NCBI RefSeq assembly: GCF_036323735.1
Contig: NC_086024.1
Location: 66,708,424-66,772,423 of the forward strand
Direction of reading: 5' to 3'
Length of the DNA stretch: 64,000 nt
Origin: Rattus norvegicus
Taxonomy: Eukaryota > Chordata > Mammalia > Rodentia > Muridae
A model generated the notes under the pieces. The model did no database searches. It was given only the letters and a program-made list of their open reading frames with translations, and was not told the DNA's origin. Positions 1-12,549 of the stretch are shown here, in pieces (within the stretch, counting starts at the first letter, position 1; every line of letters starts with the position of its first letter). The translations under genes were made by a program, and so were the position numbers.

Positions 1-75
1 TCTAGACTTAGCAGATTCTAGGAAAGAGTTACAATAAATGATGCTGTGTCGTTAATTAATAACATCAGGGATTGA

Positions 76-1116
76 AGGAACTAAAACCATCCAATGGAAG
101 AAAGACAGCATTTTCAACAAATGGGACTGGTTCAACTGGAGGTCAGCATGTACAAGAATGCAAATCAATCCATTCTTATCACCATGTACAAAGCTTAAGT
201 CCAAGTGGACCAAGGACCTCCACATTAAACCAAATACACTCAAACTAATAGAAGAAAAAGTGGTCAAGACTCTCAAACACATGAGCACTGGGGAAAATTT
301 CCTGCACAAAACACCAATGGCTTATGCTCTAAGATCAAGAATTGACAAATGGGACCTCATAAAACTACAAATCTTCTGTAAGGCAAAAGACACTGTCATT
401 AGGACAAAATGGCAGCCAACAGATTGGGAAAAGATCATTAGCAACCCTATATCTGATAGAGGGCTAATATCCAAAATATACAAAGAACTCAAGAAGTTAG
501 ACTCCAGAGAGCCAAATCACCCTATTACAAAGTGGGGTACAGAGATCGAATGGCCAAAAATCACCTAAAGAAATGTTCAACATCCTTAGTCATCAGGGAA
601 ATGCAAATCAAAACAAATCCGAGATTCTACCTCACACCAGTCAGAATGGTTAAGATCAAAAACTCAGGTGACAACAGATGCTGGCAAGGATGTGGAGAAA
701 GAGGAACACTCCTCCATTGTTGGTGGGATTGCAGACTGGTACAACCATTCTGGAAATCAGTCTGGAGGTTCCTCAGAAAATTGGACATTGAACTGCCTGA
801 GGATCCAGCTATACCTCTCTTGGGCATATACCCACAAGATGCCCCAACATATAAAAAAGACACGTGCTCCACTATGTTCATCGCAGCCTTATTTATAATA
901 GCCAGAAGCTGGAAAGAACCCAGATGCCCTTCAACAGAGGAATGGATACAGAAAATGTGGTACATCTACACAATGGAATATTACTCAGCTATCAAAAACA
1001 ATGACTTTATGAAATTCGTAGGCCAATGGTTGGAACTGGAAAATATCATCCTAAGTGAGGTAACCCAATCACAGAAAAACACACATGGTATGCACTCATT
1101 GATAAGTGGCTATTAG
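76..1116 (+). pseudogene. L1 ORF2 C-terminal remnant
   Basis: This is the C-terminal part of the L1 ORF2 protein, the region after the reverse transcriptase that includes the Cys-rich segment. It reads in two frames: residues encoded at 158-568 (SPCTKLKSKWTKDLHIK) and at 532-1116 (ending SLISGY, then a TAG). The Cys-rich part (CGERGTLLHCWWDC) is visible at about 690-735. Compared with the copy near 31986-32030, about 28 bases are missing around 540-550, and this loss causes the frame change. The EN and RT domains are absent through 5' truncation, so it cannot make a functional ORF2p. Confidence 0.92.
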
Positions 1117-1838
1117 CCCAAATGCTTGAATTACCCTATATGCCTAGAACAAATGAAACTCAAGACGGATGATCAAAATGTGAATGCTTCACTCCTTCTT
1201 TAAAAGAGGAATAAGAATACCCGTGGCAGGGAATAGAGAGGCAAAGATTAAAACAGACACAGAAGGAACACCCATTCAGAGCCTGCCCCACATGTGGCCC
1301 ACACATATACAGCCATCCAATTAGACAAGATCGATGAAGCAAAGAAGTGCAGGCGGACAGGAGCCGGATGTAGATCGCTCCTGAGAGACACAGCCAGAAT
1401 ACAGCAAACACAGAGGCGAATGCCAGCAGCAAACCACTGAACTGAGAATAGGACCCCCGTTGAAGGAATCAGAGAAAGAACTGGAAGAGCTTGAAGGAGC
1501 TCGAGACCCCATATGTACAACAATGCCAAGCAACCAGAGCTTCCAGGGACTAAGCCACTACCTAAAGACTATACATGGACTGACCCTGGACTCTGACCTC
1601 ATAGGTAGCAATGAATATCCTAGTAAGAGCACCAGTGGAAGGGGAAGCCCTGGGTCCTGCTAAGACTGAACCCCCAGTGAACTAGACTATGGGGGGAGGG
1701 TGGCAATGGGGGAAGGTTTGGGAGGGGAACACCCATAAAGAAGGGGAGGGGGAGGGATTAGGGGGATGTTTGCCCGGAAACTGGGAAAGGGAATAACACT
1801 CGAAATGTATATAAGAAATACTCAAGTTAATAAAAAAA
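1117..1838 (+). other. L1 3' UTR with G-rich polypurine tract
   Basis: Non-coding 3' UTR of the L1. The run of G-rich blocks at about 1688-1770 could form G-quadruplexes in the element RNA, a known property of L1 3' UTRs. The terminus contains an AATAAA-like polyadenylation signal overlapping the A tail. Confidence 0.85.
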
Positions 1839-1912
1839 AAAAGAGGACCAAAGAAAAATTTAAAAAAAGAAATACTCAAGTTAATAAAAAATAAATAAAT
1901 AAATAAATAAAC
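1839..1912 (+). repeat. second L1 terminal copy and (AAAT)n tail
   Basis: A 24-nt stretch matching the L1 terminus (aagaaatactcaagttaat and following A residues) occurs at 1813-1836 and again at 1867-1890, 54 bases apart. It is followed by an AAAT-repeat ending about 1911. It is either an extremely truncated second L1 insertion or a duplication of the tail. Confidence 0.7.
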
Positions 1913-2446
1913 CTTTCCTCATATTAAAAAAAAATCAAGTAACAAAGATTCTAAATTTTTGGCAATGTTTAACCTTTCCAAATGCATATAGAATGAAACA
2001 TACTACATTTTATTTTATCTTAGAACACTGAAGTGTCACATAACTGGAAAAGGTTGCTAAGTCTACACTGTCTGCCTTTGAAATGTTGTTGAGTTGACCA
2101 TTGCTGAGAAGTTTCTTTTAATTGTATATCTTTTGAATCCATGTGTGAGTATAGTGGGTCTCTTTTTAAAAAATAAAAGCATTCTCTTTAGAAATTTCCA
2201 AAAAAAAAAAATCTCAGCACAGTCCCCACTTATTTGCTTTTCATTTAATAAAGAACATGAAATATGTCAAAATAAATAAAAAAATAAAGTCGGGGTTTGT
2301 AGGAGAACCGTATCACCTGAACAGCATTTGAAGCATTTCTAGACTATTCCTAGTAGCAGCAGTAGTAGTATAAACTCCATGTCTAGTCAGGTATCTACAC
2401 ACATGTGAGCATACATGTGCATGCATATGCACACACCGGCACATAC

Positions 2447-2454
<8 letters not shown>
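1913..2454. other. no gene seen
   Basis: AT-rich sequence with short A runs. The open frame at 2094-2279 has no recognisable motif. Nothing supportable. Confidence 0.6.
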
Positions 2455-2509
<55 letters not shown>

Positions 2510-2538
2510 CACACATGCACACATGCACACACACACAT
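2455..2538. repeat. (CA)n microsatellite
   Basis: A nearly pure AC dinucleotide run with an impure end (acatgcac). All open frames over it are poly Thr/His or Cys/Val artefacts. Confidence 0.97.
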
Positions 2539-5180
2539 GGGAGTGGATTCAAAGTCATTGTTAGAAGCTGAAACCAGACAAATAATGTAATCTTCCCAAG
2601 ACACTGCCCAGAAGAAAGAAATCAGTACATTAGAATCAGTTATGGACTGTTAGAGAGAGGAACAACTGTGTATTAAAGAACCAGTGCCCCCTTATGGATG
2701 TTCCCAAAGGCCTCTATGTTAGACCTGGCATATATAAGCAGCACATGGTAGAATCTTCTAGGCTGTGTCCTCTGGAGATATTAAAATATCCATCATAAGT
2801 TACCACATCTTTCAAAGAGACCTTTTGATTCTCTTTTAATATTCACCGAATGAAAAATGAAAAAAAGATAGGGAGGGAGAGACTCGGGTTGTGGGTTTAG
2901 GAAGTTTAATATTAAGGGGGAAAAACAGAACAAGAGAAAAGGATTTTGTTTGAAATGAGAAATGCAACAGAAAAGGTTATAAAAATTCATAGGACACAAA
3001 TCTACATCCAGATGGATAAATGATTGATTAAGCAAATAAGTGGGGATAGCAATAAATCTTTCTTACAGAAATATCGTAAGACATATACACAAATAATCCT
3101 CTGTCTGGAGTGAAGGTTCTAAACAGGGGGAACAAGAGGAAGCGAGTGTGTGAGCGATCTCCATTTCTTTGGGGGCCATGCTGATCTCCCATACCCACAG
3201 ACTGACCAGAAAGAAGGGTGTCCCTCCCAGATGTTCTCCAATATAGGAGCATCATCAGACACACCTGAACTGACTTCCACTAAACAGCCAGCCAAGGCTC
3301 CTCAAAACTAGCAAACCCATAAGAAAGCAAAGACTGGGAAGCTGCCAATTGTCAGGGAACACTAAGCTACTCTGACTAAATGTGATATGTTATCCTACAG
3401 CAGATCCAGGGTCAGAAAAAATGGACATTGCTATAAAAGCTAGGGATTCTCAAAAGGCTAGCAGCAGTACAGTCCACTGGATTCTCAATTTCGATGCATC
3501 TGCTTTGGGACACATTCTGTAAACACCAGAGAGACTGCAACAGTCACAGAGAGAAGTGGGTCTACTGCCTTTGAGAGTCTGCTTTCCTGTCCTCTCACAG
3601 GTCCACAGGCCAGACCTGAAGCTGTACCTAAAGTTAAAGTGCCAGCACACTGCTCTAGATTCTGCTGGCTCTCTCCATCTTTCATAGTTTGGATTTGCAG
3701 CTAGCTGCCCTCCAGTCGCACTTTGTCGCCCTACCTTTGTGTCACTTGATGTTTGACATTGGATTTAGGATCCACTCTGGATCCGGATAGCTTGCACTGA
3801 AGTGCTTAGGTGGAAGTTCAAAGCCAAGCTCCACTTTTAGACAGAAATCATGAAGGGGTGGAACTACGGGGGTCGCCTGGCATGCATGTGGCCTTGGGTT
3901 TATCTGTAACATCAGCAAAATCTAATTAGTGAAAGTCTAGCTCACAAGTATTAAGCTACGTGAAATTGGCATCAGAAAGGTGTTAACATTGATATGAAGA
4001 GGCACCACTACTTGACAAAACTGGGAAAATACTGGAATGGGCAGTGCTGGCTGGAGCTAGGATGGGAGAGTTGCATTTATGACCTGTGAGAAGAGGACAG
4101 TCTATAGTTTTGGCAAGCAGGAGAATGAACCTCAGAAACACCACCAAACATCAGCAGCATTGTGCCCTGCCAGGGTCACAAACCATAAGTAAATAATTGT
4201 TCCAGTCCAGGTATTCCTTGGGAGACTGGCAATACTTAAGCACAAGATCAAACAGAGTGGTTTGATTGGTCCCAGAAAGGACTCAGCCAATACACAGAGG
4301 TGGGAGATGCTAATGTGAGAACACTTGAAATACTTGAGCTGAGGTCCAATATGGGCAGAAAGAATAGACCAGAGTGATAGCAGCATAACCCTGTCTAAGC
4401 TAGTCAGTAGAAATACTTGTTCTGGGAACTTTGTGTACTACAAAATAGAGAGAGGCAGAGAGTGCCACATCTCCAAGGAGCTCTACAGTGAGTCCCTTGC
4501 TGATAGTCTACCAAACTCATTCTGAGTCGCAAGAAAGTATAGAACATGGGGATCTTAAAAGATATCCGGACCAAATACAAGAAAGGCTTAGAATAGCAAA
4601 AAGAAAAGAAGCTGTGGGAATGCAATGACTTGAGTTTCTGAAATGGATTATGGGAGCAAAAGCTGAACGCATAGCAGACATCAACTGCAGAGACCATGAG
4701 GAGGAACACTAGAGGGTCCAAAGAGTGCCCTCTGCAGACATCAATGCTGCAGAATGGGGTCACAGAAAAGTTACCTGGCAAAGTGTCAGGTTTGGGGAGT
4801 TTGTTTGGTTGGCTCTGTTTAGTTTGCTTTGTTTTATGTGTCTGAAGAAAAGGAAGAGATTAGGAGTTACTGATAGATGATACAGCCTGGGCAGTCTGAA
4901 GGTAGACTTGTTCAAACATTGGAAGAAGAAAAACGTCTGGCAAAAGCAATGTCTTGCTTTTGACAAGGGAAGCAGAATATGAAGGGCAACTTCCAACAAG
5001 CTTCTTCAGGAATCAGAATTCACTAAAAAAAGAAAAAAACTCCAGTTAAATAGCAAGACAGTGACAAAAATGCCAATGAATGCAAGGTTAGAAAGAAAGG
5101 TGAGGGTTAGACATGGAAGTTTGGGAACAATGTCAACAAAGGAGGTTGGGGTCAGATGGTGAGAGTCAAAGAGAAACTGT
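2539..5180. other. unique sequence, no gene seen
   Basis: No repeat family or exon is recognised. The longest frame (4404-4781, minus, 125 codons) lacks domain motifs, a conserved start context or splice-like boundaries, and I treat it as chance. Confidence 0.55.
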
Positions 5181-5327
5181 CAGCTAGATGCCTCCTCAGG
5201 ACATACCTGTGATTCCAGTACATGGAGGCAGAGGTGGGAAGATCCAGATTTCAAAGTCACCCTCAACTACAGTGAGTTAGAAGTCAGCTTGGGTGAGCTA
5301 CATGAAGACCCTGTTTCAGAAAACAGA
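5181..5327 (+). mobile_element. B4/RSINE1-like SINE (7SL-like part)
   Basis: Diverged match to the B1-like half of a rodent B4-type SINE: cctgtgattccag, ggaggcagaggtgggaagatc, then two block-like repeats ending gaccctgtttcagaaaa. It is plus-oriented and its A-rich tail has grown into the adjoining GAAA tract. The exact subfamily is uncertain. Confidence 0.7.
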
Positions 5328-5335
5328 ATGAAGGA

Positions 5336-5403
<68 letters not shown>

Positions 5404-5407
5404 AAAA

Positions 5408-5438
<31 letters not shown>

Positions 5439-5510
5439 GAAGGAAGGAAGGAAGGAAGGAAGGAAGGAAGAAGGGAGGGAGGGAGGGAGGGAGGGAGGAA
5501 GGGAGGAAAA
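5328..5510. repeat. (GAAA)n-(GGAA)n-(GGGA)n microsatellite
   Basis: Compound purine tetranucleotide array beginning in the SINE tail and changing unit from GAAA to GGAA to GGGA. It lies on one purine strand, so it could form H-DNA-type structures. Frames over it (poly-Lys/Glu/Arg or poly-Phe/Leu/Ser) are not genes. Confidence 0.95.
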
Positions 5511-7477
5511 TGGGAAAATAGGAAAATGGAGCCTAAGAGGGAGAGAGAAGGAACAAAGGAAGGGACAGTGAAATGGAGAGAAGCGAGGAGGCAAGGAAGA
5601 GTGAGGGACTGCACTTGTGCATAGAATGACCAGAAGAGAATCAGGAAGAATGGTCAAAGAATCAGGAAGAGTACAAGCTGAAGAGGCTGTAAATAAAGTC
5701 AACATCATCCTGAGATGCAGAAGAAATCAGTAACAAAAAGATCCCCTCTCTTTTAACTACACAGTTTCTGGTCCTATACTAGTCTGTAAACAGAAATCAG
5801 CATGAGCCCCTCTTTGACTGTCAATCTTTCAGTACCAAGAAAGATGCTATCTGCTCAGTGGCAGTGGATTGAGGACTTTACAATAATATGGTTATCAGAT
5901 TTATTTTTACACTCGCGTGCATAAAATGGTGGCTTTTTGCCTCCTGCTGTGGAATCTCTCCTGGTGAGTCTGCTTATCACAGGCTGAGGGAACTTAGCTC
6001 CGGGCCCCACAGAAGCCTGCAGGAGTGCTCACACTGGATGTAATCCAGAAGGGCAGATTAGAAGTGAGGACTTTGAAGCGTCCCTGCATTCTAATTAGCT
6101 GACAGTCATGAAAGATGTAAGCTCCAGACACTGACATTGTCACTCTAGGCAAGGACAAAAGTCATCTAATTTATATTAATATGAGAAAAGTTAAAATCTG
6201 CTCATCTCATACAGGAGAGTTCAGGCAAACTTTCATTAGCTTCCCGGGCTGATGAATGAAATGATGCAGGGCTATAAGGGACACATCATTTGTTCTATAA
6301 ATGAAGAGACTAAAAATCATTTTATGGTAAATCACCCCCTTTATCAGCAAAAGTATCTCTGACTGGAACAAACGTGAGAATATTTCATTACCATCTTAAA
6401 AATTTTAGTCATATCATTTAAAAAACCATTCACATATTGTCCAACCCATGAATTAATCTTAGAAGAAAAAAATTGCAAAAAATTATAAAATATAAAATAT
6501 AAAGATATTAGTATTTATATATTGTTTAAAAATTTTATTTCCCCTAATTAATACTTTTCATTATATTACACACTTGTAATACAAGTACAAAGTACTGAAC
6601 ATATAAAATATGTCATAGAAATACTCTCTTCAACATACAATAGAATAGTAAATGTATGTTACAGTTTTAAATTCTTCATTTTTAGCCCCTTTAGCTTATA
6701 TGATAGCATTGCTGCCTAGTAATTTCAAGATAACAGATCAATATTTACATTTAACCAAGATGAATTTGACAGGTCTTTTCTACTAAAGCTTGGCACTTTA
6801 GTCTGCCTCATGGGTTATAATACAGTGCCATAAGGAATCTGTTAGAGATTGTAGAATATATTTACATTCCCTAGAATTTTATCTATTGAAATGGGTAAAG
6901 GGCAAATCAATAATTTCTACTTCTTTCAAAGAGAGTAAGTCACAATTTGTTTCTTAGCCAACAATGTACCTTAAACTGGAATTTGTTTATTTAGTGAATA
7001 GCTACCAACTTCACTGTGTTCCAAAAATTGTGTTAAGTATTCAAATGATGCAATACATAGGGCAGGGTTCCTATTCATAGACATTTAAGGCATAAGTAAA
7101 GAATCGAGCACATATTATTTGTCACAGAAAGAACCACTAAGGAAGCATGCAATTTGATGGGACAGCAATCTTATTTCACCACTAAACATTTAGAGATTAT
7201 CATTAAATAACTTCTTTAGAAAAACTAACAAGCATTTTGAGTTTAGGAAAATGTCAAATTCTAGGATTAACTGCCAAAGCCTGTTACACTTTTATCAACT
7301 TCTCAGTCTTGAACCACTTCTGTCCATGTCTGGCACACCGTAGGTACTTAACAGATCGGGAGAAACATCAAGGAATGTTCAGAGAAAAGCAAAAGGTCTA
7401 TTTCTCAGTCCCTTTTTTTTCAATCTAATAATACAAGGCAAATTAGAGTTTAAATACATATCTAATTAAACCCTTTC
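5511..7477. other. unique AT-rich sequence, no gene seen
   Basis: No open frame of note, and AT-rich from about 6360 to 6700. No repeat family recognised with confidence. Confidence 0.55.
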
Positions 7478-7491
7478 CTTCGATGATTCTT

Positions 7492-7575
7492 TTTTTTTTC
7501 CGGAGCTGGGGACCGAACCCAGGGCCTTGCGCTTGCTAGGCAAGCGCTCTACCACTGAGCTAAATCCCCAACCCC
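7492..7575 (-). mobile_element. ID SINE (BC1-like), minus strand
   Basis: Near-consensus rat ID element read on the minus strand: gggttggggatttagctcag..., a GCTTGCCTAGCAAGCGC stem, a B-box-like gggttcggtcc, then the A tail (poly-T here at about 7490-7499). It is derived from BC1 RNA/tRNA-Ala and would carry internal Pol III A and B boxes. It is flanked by the exact 14-bp duplication cttcgatgattctt at 7478-7491 and 7578-7591. The right copy is followed by aaaa, an L1-endonuclease-like site. Its good preservation suggests recent insertion. Confidence 0.97.
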
Positions 7576-7591
7576 TTCTTCGATGATTCTT

Positions 7592-9306
7592 AAAACAGAC
7601 AATCTTATCCAACTAAAGGTTCCTGGATTCTTTTTTTCCAAAATCCTCTCCACTGACTTTTATTTTTTTAAATCCACACACTTAACAGAGGTGAAGTGCC
7701 TTTCTCAGCAACATGGTCTTAGATGCTTGACTCCTGCTGTTTTCATGTATGAACTACTATTTACAGGACCTATTTTTCAAGAATTACGGGCACTTGCAGC
7801 ATGGAGCAGCAGCTGAGAGCCCCGTATCCCTCCTCCAATTCAAAGTCTTCTCCCCTCATCCCAGGGTATGCTCTTCTCTTGCTTCAGTCTCCTTCAGATG
7901 ATCATCCCTGCCCTAGTCAAACCCTCATCATGAAACCCATTTTGCTTGCCACCTCTCCTGCTCCCTTAAGACTATTATCCATGGGGTTATTTTTTAACAT
8001 ATTAACATAACTTTTAATAATTCTGATGCTGTAGGGAAACAGGGCTAAAATATAAAAATTGAAATGGGAGGAGTGCCTGACACAAATACCACAGTGCTTT
8101 TGCTGCTTTTCTTACTGACTTGCTCTCAGTATAAAGTTTGGGTGACTGCTCCATCATCTATGCCTGCCAGAAAGCAGCTACAAAGGTAACTTTCAAGGAA
8201 CTGCTGAAATGCAGTGACAAAAGCACAATACATATTAATAAACCTGAAAATATTCAGCCAACTGCCTATGATTATTGTTTACATCAAAAGGAAACATGAG
8301 AACCAAGCTTTAGAAGTGAAAATGAAGAGGAAGAAATGATAACCACAAACCATGAAAATTAGATGCAACACAAGCAAGTGAAGGAGGATAAGAAAAAAGT
8401 CAAAGTCTTGAGAAGGAGGTAAGAGAACCGCAGGTGGCATACTCAGCAGCAAGCTCTGAGACAACAGCAACGGCAACCAATGCCCACATGGAATTAGCAT
8501 TATCTTACAATTCGTTCTTTATTTCACAAAAAAAGAGAAATTCCTTTAGGCTTCACCTCTTCAATTAAATGCATGAAGTGCTTCTAATGCAAATTAACTT
8601 AATAACTAGTTATTCATGCAGTCATTCATCAGAAATAAAGCATCCTAATTGGCAAAAGAAAGCAATTGACTTCTAGAAAATTTCATTCTTTGATGACCCC
8701 AATGGATGATACTCTCCATAAGGAAAAAGTAATGACCAAATCAAGTATTGAACAGGACTTCATAATGTTCCAGTTTCCTTCCCATAATAAGTTCCAACTG
8801 TTTCATATTATTTATAAGTATTTTATACTCCAGACATGATCTATAAAGAATGAGTCTCTCTCACACACACAGAGTTACCAAAAGGAGCAGTGAGATACTA
8901 TGCAAGTCATTACTGGTGTGTTGTCTGGTGTTCCCTAAAGGTTTCCTGGAGGGGAAGCTGTGCAGGGCAGCTGTGCGCTGGTTTCCTCTGTATTCACACG
9001 ACCAATTACCAAGGACTGTGTCTGTCTGGCACAAGAATCAGAAGATTCCAAATTAGGATCAGCATGCTTTACAAAGCCATTCATAAAACCAGTTCACTAA
9101 TTACATGCTTAAGGGAAATATTTTTAATAATTAATTCTTTGGTATTTAAAGAATTGTTATTAATGAAGTAAACAGTAAATTTCTAGGAACTTGTTCCTAT
9201 AACATGTTATACGCTTTGGAGAAAACAATTTCCTGGTAGATTTAGAATTAGTAACAATACTGATTTAATAGAATATAGGTGTATACATGTACATAAACCC
9301 ACATGA
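7592..9306. other. unique sequence, no gene seen
   Basis: Small frames only (longest about 93 codons at 8890-9171, plus) without recognisable motifs. No repeat identified. Confidence 0.55.
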
Positions 9307-9337
9307 CTCTGTCTGTCTCTCTGTCTCTGTCTATCTG

Positions 9338-9429
<92 letters not shown>
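9307..9429. repeat. (TCTG)n-(TC)n-(AC)n microsatellite
   Basis: Compound array changing from TCTG units to TC and then to AC. Frames across it are repeat artefacts. Confidence 0.96.
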
Positions 9430-9430
<1 letters not shown>

Positions 9431-9591
9431 TATGTAGTCATCTATTTTGAATGGGGACACTCTCACATAGAGGGCAGAGAGAAGCTGGTGCAACCCCTCT
9501 CAGGCTCAGGAAGCTCAGCTGTGTGATTCACTAAGGCCCCTCGTTTTTTGTTTTTGTTTTTTTAATAGAAGCAGCAACGATTAGTAAGTAT
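9430..9591. other. unique spacer
   Basis: Short spacer with a T-rich run at about 9544-9562. Nothing else seen. Confidence 0.5.
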
Positions 9592-10062
9592 TGTGGTGGT
9601 TTGGATGAGAACTCCCCCCATAGGCTTAATACCTAACTAGTGAAGGATTTTGGGAAGGATGAGAAGGTGGGATCTTGTTGGAGGAGGGGTATCATTGGAG
9701 GTGGAATTTGAGGTTTCAAAAGTCTTCATCAAACCCAATTTTGTGTTTTGTGTGTGTGTGTGTGTGTGTCTGTCTGTCTCTCTGTGTCTCTGTCTTTATC
9801 TCTGTCTCTCTCTTTTTCTCTCTCTCCCTCTCTCCCTACCTCCCTGTCTCCTACTCTTCTTTCCTCTGTCCAACTTGTAGTTTAGATGAAGTTCTCAGCA
9901 ACACCTCTACTGCCATACCTGCCTGCCTGCAGCCATGCTCCATGCATCCACGGTCGTGGGCTAACCATCTCAAACTGTAAGCACATACCAATTAAATGCT
10001 TCCTTTTATACTTTCCTTCTCCATGTTGTCTCTTTATATCCATAGAAAAGTAACTAAGAAAG
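9592..10062 (+). mobile_element. solitary MaLR-type LTR (ORR1/MT-like)
   Basis: Begins tgtggtggtttggatgagaa with ccccccataggct and gtgggatcttgttggagg. It ends with aactgtaagc, aattaaatgcttcctttt and catagaaaagtaactaaga, the plus-oriented organisation of rodent MaLR-type LTRs. The aattaaa motif near 9990 would be the polyadenylation signal. The middle (about 9748-9866) is occupied by an expanded TG/TC tract. No internal region or partner LTR is next to it, so it is a solo LTR. The class is inferred and the exact subfamily is not assigned. Confidence 0.6.
9748..9866. repeat. (TG)n-(TC)n low-complexity tract inside LTR
   Basis: TG repeat passing into TCTG/TC-rich sequence within the MaLR-type LTR. 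Likely a local expansion. Confidence 0.85.
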
Positions 10063-10600
10063 AGATAGCGACTCTGTGTCCAACAAGCCACCTATATGTT
10101 GTGCAGGTAATTCCAGAATGTAACTCTCAGGGTTGTTGCCCTTGCTGGGATGGACTTTTCAGGAAGGTTGCCATCAATCAACCCTGCCCCTATAAGTAAC
10201 CCTAATGAAATCACTGCTTCGTTGCTTTAGGCTTGAATGGAATAAATTCTTTGGTCCTCCACGAATGCCTAACCCTGAGTGAATAGAATTTTACTCATAT
10301 TACAATAGGACCGATAATACAGCACATACAAAGAAGTTACCAATTTAGTTGAGGACTGACTAGATTATCTGAACGAACATTAAACCTCCCTGAACACACT
10401 GATGCTCCTGGCTTGTTCATGTAGCCTTGGTGTTTTGTTAGTCAGAAAAACTCCAGAGTCTGAAAGCTCATTGATAGAGACTCTAAGCACATTCCAATGT
10501 TATTGAAATGAAGGCGGGGAAGGGAACTGCTGATGGCCAATGAAAGAGACTCACCCTTTGGGTGGGAAAAATCACCAGAGTTAAAATTTAAAAGGGTTGG

Positions 10601-10602
<2 letters not shown>
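10063..10602. other. possible LTR-like remnant, otherwise nothing
   Basis: About 10095-10310 has a promoter/terminator-like order (cctataagtaaccc..., then gaataaattctttggtcctcc) that resembles the end of a rodent LTR, but I cannot name a family. No coding potential. Confidence 0.3.
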
Positions 10603-10672
<70 letters not shown>

Positions 10673-10686
10673 TGTGTGTGTGTGTG
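10603..10686. repeat. (AT)n-(GT)n microsatellite
   Basis: About 66 bases of pure AT followed by a short GT run. The AT part is self-complementary and could extrude as a cruciform. The poly Tyr/Ile frame across it is an artefact. Confidence 0.97.
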
Positions 10687-12549
10687 ATTCACTAAACTTT
10701 TTCATCAACTCACAAAATGAGAACTCTTCCCAGAGCGAAAACAGCATACTCCTATTGTCTTTAATTTCCAAGTGCCAGAGGGGAATTGCGTTTAATAAAT
10801 ACTTTTCCACTGTACTTCAGAGGAGTTGCCATTGTGTGAAAACAGGCCTGAGGAGAGTAACACATTGCCAAATTCCCTCCAGTGAGTGCAGAATTATACT
10901 GCAGGTTCTGGCAGAGAAGGAAAGTGGAAATCTGATTACTTTGTTTCATTCTGTGTGGAGATAATGTGTGAGCACATTTAAATACATAATCCAGTGTGTT
11001 TCAGCTCGGGCCCCAGATGATGAGTTAAAGTCAGTCCCACTAACCCTATAAGAGAATTGCATTTAGAACTAACAACTAAAAAGAAAGTTGATGGAATTAC
11101 TTGTTATTCTATTTTCTGCAGAGCTAAGCACACCTGTTTATCCCATTTCTAATGTCGGCAACCACTATAAATTTAAAGATACTAACCCTACCCAGAGAAG
11201 GCCATATATATTAATAAAACGCAAAGAACGCCCTGCCTACATATCAGAGCACATCCAACCAAGCAACAACAATAAAAAAAACAACAACAACAAATGAAAT
11301 GATGAGATCATTTTCATGGATCAAATTATAGTAACTGATAATAAACCCCAAATTGATCTATAGTAACTTGCTATTTAATTATGTAAAACTCAAAAATTGA
11401 AAAGTTTATATACAAGGAGCTACTTTTGAAGAAATGTAGAATGATTTTAGGAAAATTCAGTACAAATATATTTTGCATAAATGACTACAGTTTTCAAGGC
11501 TACTACTAAGCTATTTGATACAGAATATTAATATTCTTCAGTAGTATTGTAAAAGAGCCACATTGGGAAATTGTTTTAAAAATAATCATTACATGATGAT
11601 AATTTTTAGACTTGATTTTTTTCATTTTTATTGGCTAGTCGTAGGCTTTGAGACAATGGGTAACACTGGCAAACCTGAAACCCAGCAAAGATATTCAGGC
11701 CACACAAGTTGTGTTATTAGCAGATTTCCATGTCCAGGAATCTAAGGGATGAAATGTTTTATGAAGCACACACAGGGCTTAGATGTGGCAATATTCATTC
11801 ACATGTAAAAGGCAAGATATTTTCATGGACTATGTTTTGTGATTTAGTCAGGAAGATAATCGTAGCTTCCTCTAAAGTAGCAGACACAGAAAAATTGAAA
11901 ATTTAGGAACCCCAAATAGCCCAGTGATTTTTGATAAATGGTATCAAATGAAAATTCATAAAAACAGATGACAACTATTAAGTAACAGACAATATTGGAC
12001 AGACAAATTTGAGTTCACCAGATTATTAATGGGTAAAGAATAACAAGATTTAATCATATTCCAGGCCAAGTTCTTGATATTTTCTTTAATCACTGATACA
12101 GGAAGGACTGCAAGCAAGTTACCTATGACATAAACTTCCAAGTTCAGATCCTTTCTTTTAACTGATAAGTTACTTACTCTGGCTTACTGTTAAATGTTTT
12201 CAATATTTACCTATTTATGTTCAACTGATAAATTAGAACCACTTTTGTTTCGAAGGAAGCATGTGAAGCACCATCTCCAAGAACAACCACCTCTAGGTTT
12301 ATATTTGAGTTCATTTACATTTATTTCCCTAATTTACACGTGCAAAGCTATATTACAAGCTACAGTTGTCACTGTTTCCATTATTCTTCTATCACAATTT
12401 TTGTATGCTCCTTCTACTACCTCAGCTTTATAATTACAGAAGGTGTATCATACTATCTTCTGTACATAACCGGACTATTACAAATATGAACTCACAACAG
12501 CTGTGATTACCTGCCCAAAACCCAACCAATCAAATATCCAGCATAGATG
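10687..12549. other. unique AT-rich sequence, no gene seen
   Basis: Only short frames. A small caa repeat at about 11280-11293. No element or exon recognised. Confidence 0.55.

Larger units (their letters stand above)
74..1838 (+). mobile_element. L1 LINE, 5'-truncated, rat-type 3' end
   Basis: The sequence matches, in order, the last third of ORF2, a 3' UTR and an A-rich end, and it aligns throughout with the L1 on the opposite strand at 30699-36543. The 5' truncation lies near 74, where the match begins within the ORF2 segment reading TIHWKKDS in the other copy. The 3' UTR has the rat-type order: a segment around 1250-1660, a purine-rich G tract at about 1688-1770, then a terminus ending in ctcaagttaataaa. 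I could not find a clear target duplication, partly because the tail is followed by a second copy of the terminal bases. It is a dead 5'-truncated insertion. Confidence 0.95.

Noticed and set aside
2313..2604. Cys/Val- and Thr/His-rich frames
   Set aside because: Artefacts of the (CA)n repeat.
4404..4781. 125-codon minus frame as a possible gene
   Set aside because: No motif, no signal peptide logic, no conserved start context. Length within chance expectation for 64 kb.
5289..5708. Open frames of 111-130 codons on both strands
   Set aside because: They translate the GAAA/GGAA/GGGA array (poly Lys/Glu or Phe/Leu/Ser). Simple repeats lack stops by composition.
7492..7575. tRNA gene
   Set aside because: The tRNA-like boxes belong to an ID SINE with an A tail and target duplication, not a cellular tRNA.
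9207..9880. Frames with Cys/Val, Arg/Glu and Leu/Ser runs
   Set aside because: Artefacts of TG/TC/AC arrays. The LTR in this region has no gene.
10442..10810. 122-codon minus-strand frame with poly Tyr-Ile
   Set aside because: It spans the (AT)n tract. The non-repeat ends have no recognisable domain.
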